From positions 70,329,603-70,393,602 of the forward strand of contig NC_080081.1 in NCBI RefSeq assembly GCF_949987535.1: a stretch of 64,000 nucleotides of DNA, read 5' to 3'. The notes beneath the pieces are model-generated. The model was given only the letters and a program-made list of their open reading frames with translations. It searched no databases and was not told the origin of the DNA. The position numbers and the translations under genes were made by a program. The DNA is from Balaenoptera acutorostrata. Lineage: Eukaryota > Chordata > Mammalia > Artiodactyla > Balaenopteridae. Below are positions 10,968 through 22,967 of the stretch, piece by piece (the first letter of the stretch is position 1; each line of letters opens with the position of its first letter).

Positions 10968-13880
10968 ACAGACGTTAGGTCCATCCACCTCACTATAAAA
11001 ATTCAATTTCATTTCTTTATATGGCCAAGTAACATTCCATTGTATATATGTGCCACATCTTCTTTATCTATTCATATGTCGATGGACACTTAGGTTGCTT
11101 CCATGTCCTGGCTATTGTAAATAGAGCTGCAATGAACATTGTGGTACATGACTCTTTTTGAAGTATGGTTTTCTCAGGGTATATGCCCAGTAGTGGGATT
11201 GCTGGGTCATATGGTAGTTCTATTTTTAGTTTTTTAAGGAACCTCCATACTGTTCTCCATAGTGGCTGTATCAATTTACATTCCCACCAACAGTGCAAGA
11301 GGGTTCCCTTTGCTCCACACCCTCTCCAGCATTTGTTGTTCATAGATTTTTTGATGATGGCCATTCTGACTGGTGTGAGATGATATCTCATTGTAGTTTT
11401 GATTTGCATTTCTCTAATGATTAGTGATGTTGAGCATCCTTGCATGTGTTTGTTGGCAACCAGTATACCTTCTTTGGAGGAATGTCTGTTTAGGTCTTCT
11501 GCCCATTTTTGGATTGGGTTTTTTGTTTTTTTGATATTGAGCTGCATGAAATGCTTGTATATTTTGGAGATTAATCCTTTGTCAGTTGCTTTGTTGGCAA
11601 ATATTTTCTCCCATTCTGAGGGTTGTCTTTTCATCTCATTTATGGTTTCCTTTGCTGTGCAAAAGCTTTTAAGTTTCATTAGGTCCTATTTGTTTATTTT
11701 TGTTTTTATTTCCATTTCTCTAGGAGGTGGGTCAAAAAGGATCTTGCTGTATTTATGTCATAGAGTGTTCTGCCTGTGTTTTCCTCTAAGAGTTTTGTGG
11801 TGTCTGGCCTTATATTTAGGTCTTTAATCCATTTTGAGTTTATTTTTGTGTATGATGTTAGGAAGTGTTCTAATTTCATTCTTTTACATGTACCTGTCCA
11901 GTTTTCACAGCACCACTTACTGAGAGGCTGTCTTTCTTCCATTGTACATTTTTGCCTCCTTTATCAAAGATAAGGTGACCATATGTGCGTGGGTTTATCT
12001 CTGGGCTTTCTATCCTGTTCCCTTGAACTATATTTCTGTTTTTGTGCCAGTACCATACTGTCTTGATTACTGTAGGTTTGTAGTATAGTCTGAAGCCAGG
12101 GAGCCTGATTCCTTCAGTTCCGTTTTTCTTTCTCAAGATTGCTTTGGCTATTCAGGATCTTTTGTGTTTCCATACAAATTGTGAAATTCTTTGCTCTCAT
12201 TCTGTGAAAAATGCCATTGGTTGTTTGATTGGGATTGCATTGAATCTGTAGATTGCTTTGGGTAGTATAGTCATTTTCACAATGTTGATTCTTCCAATCC
12301 AAGAACATGGTACATCTCTCCATCTGTTTGTATCATCTTTAATTTATTTCTTCAGTGTCTTATAGTTTTCTGCATACACGTCTTTTGGCTCCTCAGGTAG
12401 GTTTATTCCTAGGTATTTTATTCTTTTTGTTGCAATGGTAAATGGGAGTGTTTCCTTAATTTCTCTTTCAGACTTTTCATCATTAGTGTATAGGAATGCA
12501 AGAGATTTCTGTGCATTAATTTTGTATCCTGCTACTTTGCCAAATTCATTGATTAGCTCTAGTAGTTTTCTGATAGCATCTTTAAGATTTTCTATGTATA
12601 GTATCATGTCATCTGCAAAAAGTGACAGTTTTACTTCTTCTTTTCTGATTTGGATTCCTTTTATTTCTTTTTCTTCTCAGATTGCTCTGGCTAAAACTTC
12701 CAAAACTATATTGAATAATACTGATGAGAGTGGGCAACCTTGTCTTGTTCCTGATCTTAGTGGAAATGGTTTCAGTTTTTCACCATTGAGAAATAAGTTG
12801 GCTGTGGGTTTGTCTTATATGGCCTTTGTTATGTTGAAGTAGGTTCCCTCTGTGCCTACTTTCTGAAGGGATTTTATCATAAATGGGTGTTGAATTTTGT
12901 TGAAAGCTTTTGCTGCATCTATTGAAAGGATCATATGGTTTTTATACTTCAGTTTGTTAATATGATGTATCACATTGATTGATTTGTGTATATTGAAGAA
13001 TCCTTGCATTCCTGGGATAAACCCCACTTGGTTATGGTGCATGATCCTTTTAATGTGCTCTTGGATTCTGTTTTTTGATTTCCTCTTTGATTTCTTCAGT
13101 AGTCTCTTGGTTATTTAGTAGCATATTGTTTAGCCTCCATGTGCTTGTGTTTTTTACAGTTTATTTCCTGTAATTGATATCTAGTCTCATAGTATTGTGG
13201 TCAGAAAAGATATTTAATATGATTTCAATTTTCTTAAATTTACCAAGGCTTGATTTGTGACCCAAGATATGATCTATCCTGGAGAATGTTCCATGAGCAC
13301 TTGAGAATAAAGTGTATTCTGTTGTTTTTGGATGGAATGTACTATAAATATCAATTAAGTCCATTTTTTAAAATGTATCATTTAAAGCTTGTGTTTCCAT
13401 ATTTATTTTCATTTTGCATGATCTGTCTATTGGTGAAAGTGGGGTTTTAAAGTCCCCTAATATTATTGTGTTACTGTCAATTTCCCCTTTTGTGGCTGTT
13501 AGCATTTGTCTTATGTATTGAGGTGCTCCTATGTTGGGTGCATAAATATTTATAATTGTATTTTCTTCTTGGATTGATTCCTTGATCATTATGTAGTGTC
13601 CTTCTTTGTCTCTCGTAATAGTCTTTATTTTAAAGTCTATTTTGTCTGATACGAGAATTACTACTCCAGCTTTCTTTTGATTTCCATTTGCATGGAATAT
13701 CTTTTCCCATCCCCTCACTTTCAGTCTCTATGTGTCCCTAGGTCTGAAGTGGGTTTCTTGTAGACGGCATATATATGGATCTTGTTTTTGTATCCATTGA
13801 GCTGGTCTGTGTCTTTTGGTTGGAGCATTTAATCCATTTACATTTAAGGTAATTATCGATATGTATATTCCTATTACCAT
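10968..13880 (-). pseudogene. L1 ORF2 remnant (copy C): endonuclease and partial RT
   Basis: ORF2 encodes an apurinic-type endonuclease, a reverse transcriptase and a C-terminal domain. The start is the ATG at 13880, followed by 'MVIGIYISIITLNVNGLNA'. The endonuclease keeps 'RLQETHF', a 'GDFK' where the family has GDFN, and near its end 'RIDHILGHK' and 'SDHN'. The RT retains the palm segment '[15 protein letters not shown]' and the stretch after the DD motif ('[12 protein letters not shown]'). The RT fingers and the linker before them are deleted. The C-terminus (11679-11068) has '[18 protein letters not shown]'. At about 2.9 kb it is some 0.9 kb short of a normal ORF2, in line with the deletion. 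Several frameshifts and stops break it, so no protein is expected. Confidence 0.9.
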
Positions 13881-13938
13881 TTTCTTAATTGTTTGGGGTT
13901 TGTTTTTGTATGTCTTTTCCTTCTCTTGTGTTTCCTGC

Positions 13939-14475
13939 CTAGAGAAGTTCCTTTCGCATTTGTTGTAAAGGTGGTTTGGTTGTGTGAATTTGCTTAGCTT
14001 TTGCTTGTCTGTAGAGGTTTTAAATTCTCCGTCAAATCTGAATGAGATCCTTGCTGGGTAGAGTAATCTTGATTGTAGGTTTTTCCCTTTCATCACTTTA
14101 AATATGTCCTGCCACTCCCTTCTGGCTTGCAGAGTTCCTGCTGAAGGATCAGCTGTTAGCCCTGTAGAGATTCCCTTGTATGTTATCTGTTGTTTTTCCC
14201 TTGCTACTTTTAATAGTTTTTCTTTGTATTTAATTTTTGATAGTTTGATTACTGTGTGTCTTGGGAGTGTTTCCCCTTGGATTTACCCTGTATGGGACTC
14301 TCTGTGCTTCCTGGACTTGACTGACTATTTCCTTTCCCATATTAGGGAAGTTTTCAACTATAATCTCTTCAAATATTTTCTCAGACCCTTTCTTTTTCTC
14401 TTCTTCTTCTGGTACCACTATAATTCAAATGTTGGTGTGTTTAATATTGTCCCCGAGGTCTCTGAGACTGTCTCT
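13939..14475 (-). pseudogene. L1 ORF1 C-terminal remnant (copy C)
   Basis: ORF1 encodes the L1 RNA-binding chaperone. Two pieces are visible: 14418-14230 with 'EKIFEEIIVENFPNMGKEI' and 'EAQRVPYRVNPRGNTPK', and 14096 leftwards with 'SRLLYPARISFRFDGEF' and 'DKQKLSKF'. These fit the end of the RNA-recognition region and the C-terminal domain. The stretch between them contains stops. The expected stop (TAG read on the minus strand, 13941-13939) is out of frame here, apparently from a one-base loss just before it, so the frame from 14096 runs on into ORF2. The N-terminal coiled coil is absent. Confidence 0.82.
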
Positions 14476-14478
14476 GAG

Positions 14479-15559
14479 ATTATTATAGTATAATATCAAA
14501 CATATTGATTTCATAATTATGTGAAGTTTGATAATGAAGAAAATGCAATAGAGAAGACGTTTACGTGAAAATATCTTTAGATACTGTTCACGTTATTGAT
14601 AAATTCAAGAAATATATAAAACAAAATGTTTATTTTTAATCAACATCATCTGCCAAATGGTGTTATTCTGATTCAAGAAAGATTTAATATTTCTTTACGA
14701 TTTAACTTCTTTTATTCAGTAACAAATCTTACTGATTGATTACTTTTATTTTATTTGTATATATTGCACTGAAAACCAGAGAAATGGCCTCCTATTTTTC
14801 ATAGGCATCCCTACCTGAATGCCTTGCCAATCACTGAGAAAAATGCTATTTAAAAATTTCCTCATCTTTTAAATGATTAAATATACAAGTATTGTAAATT
14901 GGTAGTAAATTCTACTTGGGTTGAGTTAGTAAATATGAGGGATTCTTATTTATAAAATAAATGTGTTCCTAACATTGGTAAACAAATAGTACACTATCAC
15001 TTAAATAATACTAGAAATTATGTGTTCAATGAATAATATTCATAGGTAAATCTTATTTTAGATGTTCAAATGGAAGTTTTAATGGAATTTCTTTGTAAAT
15101 ACTACTTTGTTTTAGATAATTATTTTTATAGATCAAATTTGCATCATAAATGTACATTATATAAATAATTTATTAAAGACTATCATTCTGTCTACTTTTA
15201 CCTGAGAGAAAATGCTCTATAAGTTTTCTTTATTTTCCTCAATCATACTCTCCTGACCACCCCCAGTATTTCCTCAGTCCAGGACTTGCATGAACCTTGG
15301 ACAAAGGGTCTGGAATCTGGGTGTCACTATGTCACATATGCCCCATTTGCAGGATGACAGAGGGAGAGTGAGTCACGATCTCTGATCTCTTCAAGCACTC
15401 ATCAAGAGCAGCATGAGAGATCTGGAAAGAATTCACCCCAGGACCTTCCATGTCCTTATTAGAATTGTACAGAAGAGAAAATGAGTCAGAGGTGAACATC
15501 AGACTCTATAAAAAGCTATTCTCTCTTTGGTGTCAGATATGACATTTCATTTCTAGGAA
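14479..15559. other. Unassigned AT-rich sequence
   Basis: The first 700 bases are strongly AT-rich with no recognised family. From 15240 the composition is more balanced. No gene or repeat is called. Confidence 0.5.
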
Positions 15560-15805
15560 GCACAGTATGATGTAGTGTTTAAGAGCATGGGCTTTGTTTC
15601 AGACAGCTCAAAATGCACATCTGACACTTAAACAGTTGTTCAACTTTGGGTAATATACTTAACTTTTCTTTAGCTTTCATTTCCTCATCTGTAATAGAGC
15701 CTTGAAACAATACCTACCTCCTAGAGTTATTCTGAGATTTAATGAGATAATACATGAAATCACTAAAATATCTGGTACCACCTAGTAAGAACTGAATAAA
15801 AATGT
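15560..15805 (+). repeat. MIR SINE, near full length
   Basis: The MIR landmarks occur in order: 'gtgtttaagagcatgggctt', 'acttaacttttctttag', 'tttcctcatctgtaataga', 'cctacctcctagagttattc', 'gagatttaatgagataatac' and a final 'aactgaataaaaatg'. It is an old, inactive tRNA-derived SINE shared widely among mammals. Confidence 0.85.
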
Positions 15806-17224
15806 TGGGCTGTTGCTTTGTTATCATTATCATCCGTGGAAAAATGAAGGAGAAACTATAAGAAAATATAGAAGAAAACAGAGTCCTTAACCTTCTCGGA
15901 TTAGCAACATTATCATTGACAGAGAAGGGCAATTCTGAATTCAGTTATGCATCACAGTACTCAGAATAAGGTACGATCAAGGTACTTTTCTCCTAGTAAA
16001 GCCCCTTGTTACTCAAATATATTCTATTTATGTAATTTAGATTGTGTAATGAAAGACAGTGTTAGAGCAATAAACATAAGACTGGTCTAGAGGTTAGCCA
16101 AACTGACTGAAATGTACAGCTTGCAGATTCGTTCAAAGTAGCATATTTCAGAGTGAGCAATATTCAGATGTATGGAAGTGGTTATTGGCTTATGAACAAC
16201 AAAAGTCTCGAGAAACTTGTTTCCATAGGTTTCTATATAGTGAGTTATCTCTAAGGAGACAGCTGTACCACTTATGTGGTCTTCCTCTAGTCTAAATATT
16301 CAATGTATCTGATTTATTTTAGATTAGCAGTTCTGCATTTTATTTTAGTTGTTCATTGCATTTTAAGAAGCAATATAGTTGGGAAAAATTGGGAAGAGTC
16401 TGTTAAAAATATTTTAGATATTCATAATTCCTAATCATTCGATATCCATATCCTATTATGATTTGAGTATCTCTACATGAGGTCATTTTGGCTGATGATT
16501 TTATGTTTCAAGATTCATCATCTCTACTCTGATAGGGTGATGAAAATGTCTACGAAAATATTATATAACTTTTGAGGCACAGAGAGATTTAAGGTAAAGT
16601 ATCTCTATTAAATTGTGACTTTAGAAAATATGACTCAGTCGAAAATAGATTTGCTCTTGCATTTCAGCAATTTCAGTTTATTTTTAAGAAAATAAGAAAG
16701 GCTATTGAAAAGTACTGTACACAGTATTACATTTTTTGGTGCTATGTGCACTGTCTTAATGCATTACTATTAGGCAATTTATATTTCTTAGGAAGACTAA
16801 CTGGCCTTGTCTAATATTCATTGATGTAAGTGATTTTATATAAAAGATCTGCATTCTTTCTTTAAGTGCTTTTCAGAATTATTTTTACAGAAATAATCTG
16901 CAGAACTTCTGTTGTTCTTTCTATCACAAGACCATATGATGTAAAATGGAAGTTAAAAGCATTCATCTTTGAGATTAAGGCCCTTGGTTTAACAGGAAGG
17001 GTCTTGCATATTTAGAAATCTGGCTGAAAATGTAAAATAGGATTTAAAATATGTCTGATGAGCTTTACCTGGTCTTTCTGTTCCACTGTTCATCATATCC
17101 ATTACATACCTCTTTCAAATCTCTTTTGAAGGAGAACATTGGTAAAATTTTTCTTAACTTGTATTGTTGCCATGGCAGTGGTTGCCAAAATCATAGATCC
17201 GGTGAATGGAAACACATGCTTTCC
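15806..17224. other. Unassigned AT-rich sequence
   Basis: No coding region or family is recognised. Frames are all short. Confidence 0.5.
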
Positions 17225-17405
17225 AATGTATATGTTTATATATAATGAGGGCTTTAAAGTTGGGCCATTGGCACAGAATAGTCTAACAATGCAACACTTA
17301 CAGAAATATGTATGTGCCTGTATATATATGTGTGTCTGTGTGTGGCTGTGTTTTTTCTACTATATGTATATATGTATGTATAAAATATATACATATATAT
17401 GAGTT
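17225..17405. repeat. TA/TG-rich low-complexity tract
   Basis: Alternating tatg, tgtg and atat motifs run through two clusters (17300-17345 and 17360-17400). Open frames across them encode only C/Y/I-rich low-complexity peptides and are not genes. Confidence 0.75.
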
Positions 17406-17899
17406 TTGCTTGTTTTTTAAACTACAGTACTATACATAATAACTTCTGGCTTAGTGCTCTGTCTTCTAGATCAGTGGTATTCAAATTTTTTTTTAATGTA
17501 CACACCATCAGTAAATTTTTAAAGCAAACATCCTTTCTGCCACAGTTATATTATAAATTCTTTGTACTACTATACTAATATACATATTACCAAATAGACA
17601 GAAAAAAAAACTTAAAAAGGATATTTTATTTTATTAACACTGCAGAAAAACTTTCTCACTTTTTGCTCTGTGTGATTTGAAAATTTGGAAAAAATTTCGG
17701 TTTTATACTTTTTGATAAAGTATTTCAAAGGTCTGGATCTCAACTCATTTTATTTTGATATTTGCCTTTAACTAGCTATTTATTGGATATAGTTGATAAT
17801 CTACTTTCATTCTCCCTTCCTTTAAGTCTTGCATAGGTTCTTCTAGTCAGTGCAAACATATTTAATTCATATTCATCAAAAGAATCTAGAAAATTTAAA
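17406..17899. other. Unassigned; possible hAT terminal fragment near 17470
   Basis: At 17470-17490 the phrase 'gatcagtggtattcaaattt' resembles the terminal 'cagtggttctcaaa' of mammalian hAT-Charlie elements. The rest of this stretch is AT-rich and I cannot trace an element through it. Confidence 0.3.
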
Positions 17900-19165
17900 T
17901 ATTGGTTTACCAGGTTTTATAATACGATAATAACACTGGAGAAATAATTATGGGATGAGTCTGTGGACACTGGGAACCCACTGTGAGACAGTCTTGGGCC
18001 ACAATTCTACCTTTTTCTTTTTTCTGCCAGAGATTCTTGAGCCAAAACTCTACTTTTTTTCTATTTCCTGCTAGTTTCAATGATGCCTCCACTAAATGAG
18101 GTTGAGATACCAGAAATTCCTTAGATAATGTAGAGAAGGAATCCAAAGACTTAGAGAGGTAGGAATTTTTAATTGAGTTTTGCTATGACTCTTTCATCTT
18201 CACCTTTACCATGTACCAAGAAAGGACCCCAAGGACACTCCCTTAACCAAGGACTAAAATATATATTAGCTATGTAAAGATTAATATTTTTGAAAAATGC
18301 TAGGGAGCAAATGTCTCTGGTAGGCCCAGTATGAAAGTTTCAAAAGATCCTGGCTTTGAAACTAGTTCCCTGACTTAGAGTATGATAGGATCTCCAGTTG
18401 GCAGAGTCTCAGAGGCAGTAATTAATCACCAGAAAATTGTCATCTGTTACTGAAATAAGCAGTAGGCTAGTGGGATAATCACAATAGCTTGATCTATAAG
18501 GGTCTTTGTGGTTAATTGATCATGATATCCCTAGAACTCTAGTAAATGGGGAGGCTTGTAAAGTTAGGCTTAATTTTAAAAAAATCTAAATCTGGAAATG
18601 AAGGTGTGATTTGAGTCACATGGGTGAGAGTCATGGTCACTCTCTCAATGTCCAGTCATGAACCAGTTCACAAATCCTTGCAGAAAGACCTTAAGACATT
18701 GGAATAATGTCTTTCTATGTGTTCTCAAAGAGATTTACAGCCATTTATCAGAAAAACTCCGAGTTGAGGAGAAATTGTGGGCATTATTGACTTCCGACTT
18801 CGAATTACGTAAACCTCTTAAGACTCAGAATATCATTATGGGTGCTTTTGGAGATCAGGGGTCAAGTGGAGTTGGCCCCTGTCTGCCTGCAGTGGGTCCC
18901 TGTGTCCATGTACATTTTCTCTACCATAGTTATTTCTCTGGTTACTGAAGGCATAGTTATGACAGACAAATTTGGCTGCTGACAGATTCCCCAAAATAAC
19001 TGTCTGATAAGAGGAGTGAAGGCTATTATGGGAAGGAGGGCTAAGACTCTGGAATTTGCACCTCTAAAAAAATTATATATAAGCAGTTCTGCACCTCAGG
19101 GTGAATTGCAACACACATTCTCAAATAAGGCACATGTTTTTCTGTGCAGAAGATGAAAGGGTCTA
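17900..19165 (+). mobile_element. Possible MaLR/ERV internal remnant
   Basis: Several phrases ('ccaaagacttagagaggtag', 'gggataatcacaatagcttg', 'atgaaccagttcacaaatcc', 'tctctggttactgaaggcat', 'gtctgataagaggagtgaag', ending near 19130 in 'tcaaataaggcaca') resemble my memory of the interior of MaLR-type elements. An MLT1-like LTR on the same strand begins 370 bases further on, which would fit a decayed interior plus 3' LTR. The 96-codon frame at 18658-18948 shows no protein domain. No functional gene is present, and the assignment is tentative. Confidence 0.35.
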
Positions 19166-19534
19166 GGAGAATGACAGGGGACTATTGTAAACCCAGCAGG
19201 TGGTGATTCAAATTATACTTATTGTTCTAGGTGTAGTCTTTTCTAAAACCACCACTGCCCTGCACATGCTATGTAGCTATTTTTCTGGAAAACGCTTTTT
19301 AAGACCATTCTAATAAACAGAGACTACTAGAAGCAATCTACTTTCACCTGAAAGGCACAACAGTACACTTGTGTTCTGTGGGGCTGTGCTGTGTCCTACT
19401 AGGGCAAAGCCAACTCTCCTACTCACCATCATATTCTAAACCATGATCATCTCATCATTCCATTTCACTCTGATTAATGATATCATGTTATAGCACCTTT
19501 GCAGCAAGAATTAGTAGATGCCCTTGATACCTGA

Positions 19535-20089
19535 TTTGGTAGATTGTATTTTCCCAAAATGGCTGCAGCAGTATCTCCAGTCCCACATACTTTTTTGCAC
19601 AATGGGATTTTGACACTCCTTCCACTCAAAAGTAGAGTTGATTCTATCTTCCCTTCCCTGAAACTGGGTGGGCTTTTCTAACTGCTTCAACCAGAAGAGC
19701 ACATCAGAAGTGGAGCTATGTGTCCTATTGGTCTGCGTCGTAAAGGATAAAATGATTTCCATTTTATTCAGTAGAATATTTGTGCTTGAAGCCTTCACTT
19801 GCCATATAAGCAGAAAGACTCTATACTGTAAGGAAATAGAAAGATCATACAGAGAGACCTGAGACCACATTCAGGGAGAGATACTTGGCCTTTCTCCAAC
19901 TGCCTCAGCACCCCATCTTTTCCAGTCCCAGACACAATCTGACTGCAACTACATGAGAGATTCTGAGCCAGAACTGCCTGGCCAAGCCCTTCCCACATTC
20001 CCAGTCACAGAAACCTTGAGAGATAATGAAATAATTGTTGTTGTTTAAGTCACTAAGTTTTGGAGTGATTTGTTACACAACAGTAGACC
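19535..20089 (+). repeat. MLT1-type LTR (ERVL-MaLR)
   Basis: Ordered landmarks: 'agattgtattttcccaaaat', 'atctccagtcccacatac', 'gggattttgacactccttcc', 'gaaactgggtgggctttt', 'gactgcaactacatgagaga', 'gagccagaactgcctggcc', 'tgttgtttaagtcactaagt' and 'tttgttacacaacagtag'. These are the parts of an older MLT1 LTR from start to end. It is a decayed, inactive LTR. Confidence 0.8.
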
Positions 20090-21146
20090 CCAAACACTTG
20101 GTAAGATATATACCTGTCCAGTGTGGAATATAAACCCAATGAAAATGTATGTGCCTGTCATCTCAGAGAAATTTCTGGTACTCTTGTAATACAGGGCATG
20201 TCAAGATATTACATCCAAAGTGAAGACAAGTTTCTATATTTTGCAAAACTCCCACCACTTAAGAAAGGGGGTTTGGAGGTTTTGAAGGCAACAATTTATC
20301 ACATTTGGGAGCAAGTAAACCCTGCTGCATCGTAAGAAGCTCTACTACTTGGACCTTATGTCATAGTGAATCTAATTCAATATTCACTATGATAGACTGG
20401 GATACACGGAAAGCCCCATTAGGAGAATTGCAGTGCAAGTCTCTTGAGTTCCAGAGCAGAACTGTACTTTTTTTCAGGAAATATTTATTGTCTTTTAAAG
20501 AAATAACGCCTGGTTTGCTATTGAGCCTTAGAGATACCAAGTGGCTATGCAAATCGCATTTCTATAACAAGCAGGGTGTTATATGACCCACTGAGCCATA
20601 AATTTGGATAGTGGATCATCATCAGTTATAAAATTAGGTTTGAGTAGGTATTGAAGGCACCAGGATGTTGCATGGTCAAGTGGCTCGTGGTCTTAATGCA
20701 TCTGCTTTTGCTGCATTGCCTACCTCTCCCTCACCCTACAACTAAGGCGTCATGGGAACCGAGGAGAATATTCAAGCCTGATTTAGATATATGTGTGTAC
20801 AATATGCTAGAACCAGTCTGAAGTGGGATGCTGCAGGTTTATACCTTACCTGAGGGATATCCCCCAAGTGTGACCAGGAAGGGAAATTCTCCCAGTGGTC
20901 AGAATTTCAAATGATACATATGTTTGTCCACTTTGCTTAGAAAGAGAGATGAGCAGAGGTGTGGAACTATAGATTCATGGGAAGCTGTTAATAACTCTGT
21001 GGGATGGCCTGATATTTGTAAGGAAGGATACTGAAGGATTGGTGATAAGGAGGCCTAGGAAAGAAGTATGTCAAATGAAGTCTCAGAGGTGACCCAGAGT
21101 CTGAGAATATTCATTTTACACATGAATTCTCTGCAAAGAGGATTCT
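20090..21146. other. Unassigned non-coding sequence
   Basis: No gene or family recognised. Open frames near 20305-20586 overlap on both strands and show no domain. Confidence 0.45.
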
Positions 21147-21595
21147 CAGGGGTCTTTGAGACCATTTCAGATGGTCCACAAATTCAGAACTATTTTCATA
21201 ATAATATTAAGACGTTATTTGCAGTTTTCACTCATAATCTTTCATGATTATAGGGTGGTATTTTCCGGGGGCTACAAGATATGTGACAATTCAACAGGTT
21301 GACTATAAAATCAGATATGAGACTTCAGCTGTCTTCTAGTAAGACAGACATTAAAGAGACTTGCAAAACTGTAAAATAATGCTATGCTTACCAGCCACTA
21401 TTTTATTTTTCATAAAAAAGTTATGTGTTAATAAAGAATGGAATTATTGTTAGTTAAAACTGAATAAAATATATTTCAAAATTTTCTCAATTTTAGTTTC
21501 TAATATATATAACTTATACCAATAAAACACTTTGAAGTTCACCATAGCTTTTTAGGGAATGAAGGAGTCCTGAGACCAAAAAGTTAAAGAACCAT
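21147..21595. mobile_element. hAT-Charlie-like non-autonomous DNA element
   Basis: The left part ('ggggtctttgagaccatttc', 'actattttcataataatatt', 'gttatttgcagttttcac') and the right part ('cagatatgagacttcagctg', 'agacattaaagagacttgca', 'gaccaaaaagttaaagaacc') resemble the two ends of a mammalian hAT transposon of the Charlie group. The right-hand motif is what the transposase C-terminus looks like, with stops in it. The transposase interior is missing, so the ends lie side by side, as in deletion derivatives that move with borrowed transposase. The left terminal repeat is not clearly present. Inactive. Confidence 0.55.
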
Positions 21596-22617
21596 TTTCC
21601 TAGTCTATCTCCTGCCTTATTTTCATATTTATTTCTGTGTTTTGGTTCACTTTCCTAAGAATTTGTCTACTGAATTGTATTTTATTAAATTATAACCATT
21701 TCTTCAACTTATCAAGGCCATTTGGATCTGGATCTTTATGAGTCAAGATTCACTATTTCTCTTTCCCCCATTTTTGATCACTCTACAAATGAAAAATGCT
21801 GCTCCCTGTTTTATCAGATAGCATCTCGATGAAAATATTTCTCATCTTTGGCACAGATTGATCATGGCTGGGAACCCACTGATAATTATTTGTCATCATG
21901 GTTCACCATGATGATGCATCAGTCCCACACTTAAGTGGTCTAAACCACATTTCCCACTTTATTACTGATCTGCTCTTCTTGTACAAAAACCAAAGCCACA
22001 ACAAAGTCACATGGCTATACTAGATTGCAATCTTTTAAAACCCCAGGTTTCTCCTTCTAGTCTACAAGGTATTGGCAGGATTCAAATTCAAATTCTTTGT
22101 CTTCTGTGCTGGGTAGACCCTGGAACATGTGCCTAGTTCTTTTAGCCTTCCAGCTGTTGCTTTCTGCCGGACCCTCTCTAGTCTCCTCTGGGCAGGCACA
22201 TTTGCGGGTCAGCCAAGGGTGTGCCAGTGCTTTATATGTAGATTTTGAGTATCTTGGTAGCTACAGCCTCTCCAGGATTTTTCCCCTTAATTTCCAGCTA
22301 CTGTACTCTGATAGCCTCAAACACCACCATGTCAGAACACTTCAAACCATAAGAACGTTACTTTCTGCTTGAGTTGTGACCATTCTGTGCTTCACAGAGA
22401 AGGGAGTGTCCTCAGGAGAGGTTATATAAACGTGGATCTCACCCTGTGCAGTCCCTTCCTTCACAGGCTCCCTTCTCCCTGTCCCCAGTTTTTGTCTGCT
22501 TTAGTTGCTTTCAGTACCTTGAAATAGTTGAATTTTTTGGTTGTTGTTGTTAATAGAATTTGTAATAATTATCTGTGTGAAGGTTAGTTCATTATAAGAT
22601 AAACTACCATTATCAGA
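21596..22617. other. Unassigned non-coding sequence
   Basis: No gene or family recognised. A short inverted repeat (catcatggt / accatgatg, 21894-21913) is noted. Confidence 0.45.
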
Positions 22618-22633
22618 CTGCCATTTTGATTTT

Positions 22634-22967
22634 TTTTTTTTTTTAAAGGATTTTCTTATTTATTTATTTATTTATTTATTTTTGGCTGTGTTGGGTCTTC
22701 GGTTCGTGCGAGGGCTTTCTCCAGTTGCGGCAAGCGGGGGCCACTCTTCATCGCGGTGCGGGGACCGCTCTTCATCGCGGTGCGCGGGCCTTTCTCTATC
22801 GCGGCCCCTCCCGTCACGGGGCACAGGCTCCAGACGCGCAGGCTCAGCAATTGTGGCTCACGGGCCCAGCTGCTCCGTGGCATGTGGGATCTTCCCAGAC
22901 CAGGGCTCGAACCCGTGTCCCCTGCATTAGCAGGCAGATTCTCAACCACTGCGCCACCAGGGAAGCC
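22634..22967 (-). mobile_element. CHR-type tRNA-derived SINE
   Basis: This is the same class as the SINE at 7788-8129, in the same orientation. The tRNA-like head is at the right end (GGGCTTCCCTGGTGGCGC in sense) with a B box over 22903-22914 (gggttcgagccc). A GC-rich body and a (taaa)n-rich tail lead to poly-A at the left. The direct repeat ctgccattttgatttt flanks it (22618-22633 and 22968-22983). The body contains a 24-base tandem duplication (22737-22760 and 22761-22784, two differences) absent from the other copy. The pol III promoter looks complete, but transcription is not implied. Confidence 0.93.

Larger units (their letters stand above)
10505..14478 (-). mobile_element. L1 retrotransposon, 4 kb, internally deleted (copy C)
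   Basis: This is the longest element here. From the left, on the minus strand, come the A-rich tail, the 3' UTR, ORF2 (C-terminal part, RT, endonuclease) and the C-terminal part of ORF1. It ends inside ORF1 at about 14478, so the 5' UTR promoter is absent. About 0.84 kb between endonuclease and RT is missing at 13068-13080. Many stops and frameshifts make it inactive. I could not find a convincing target-site duplication, partly because the left edge abuts another L1 piece. Confidence 0.92.
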
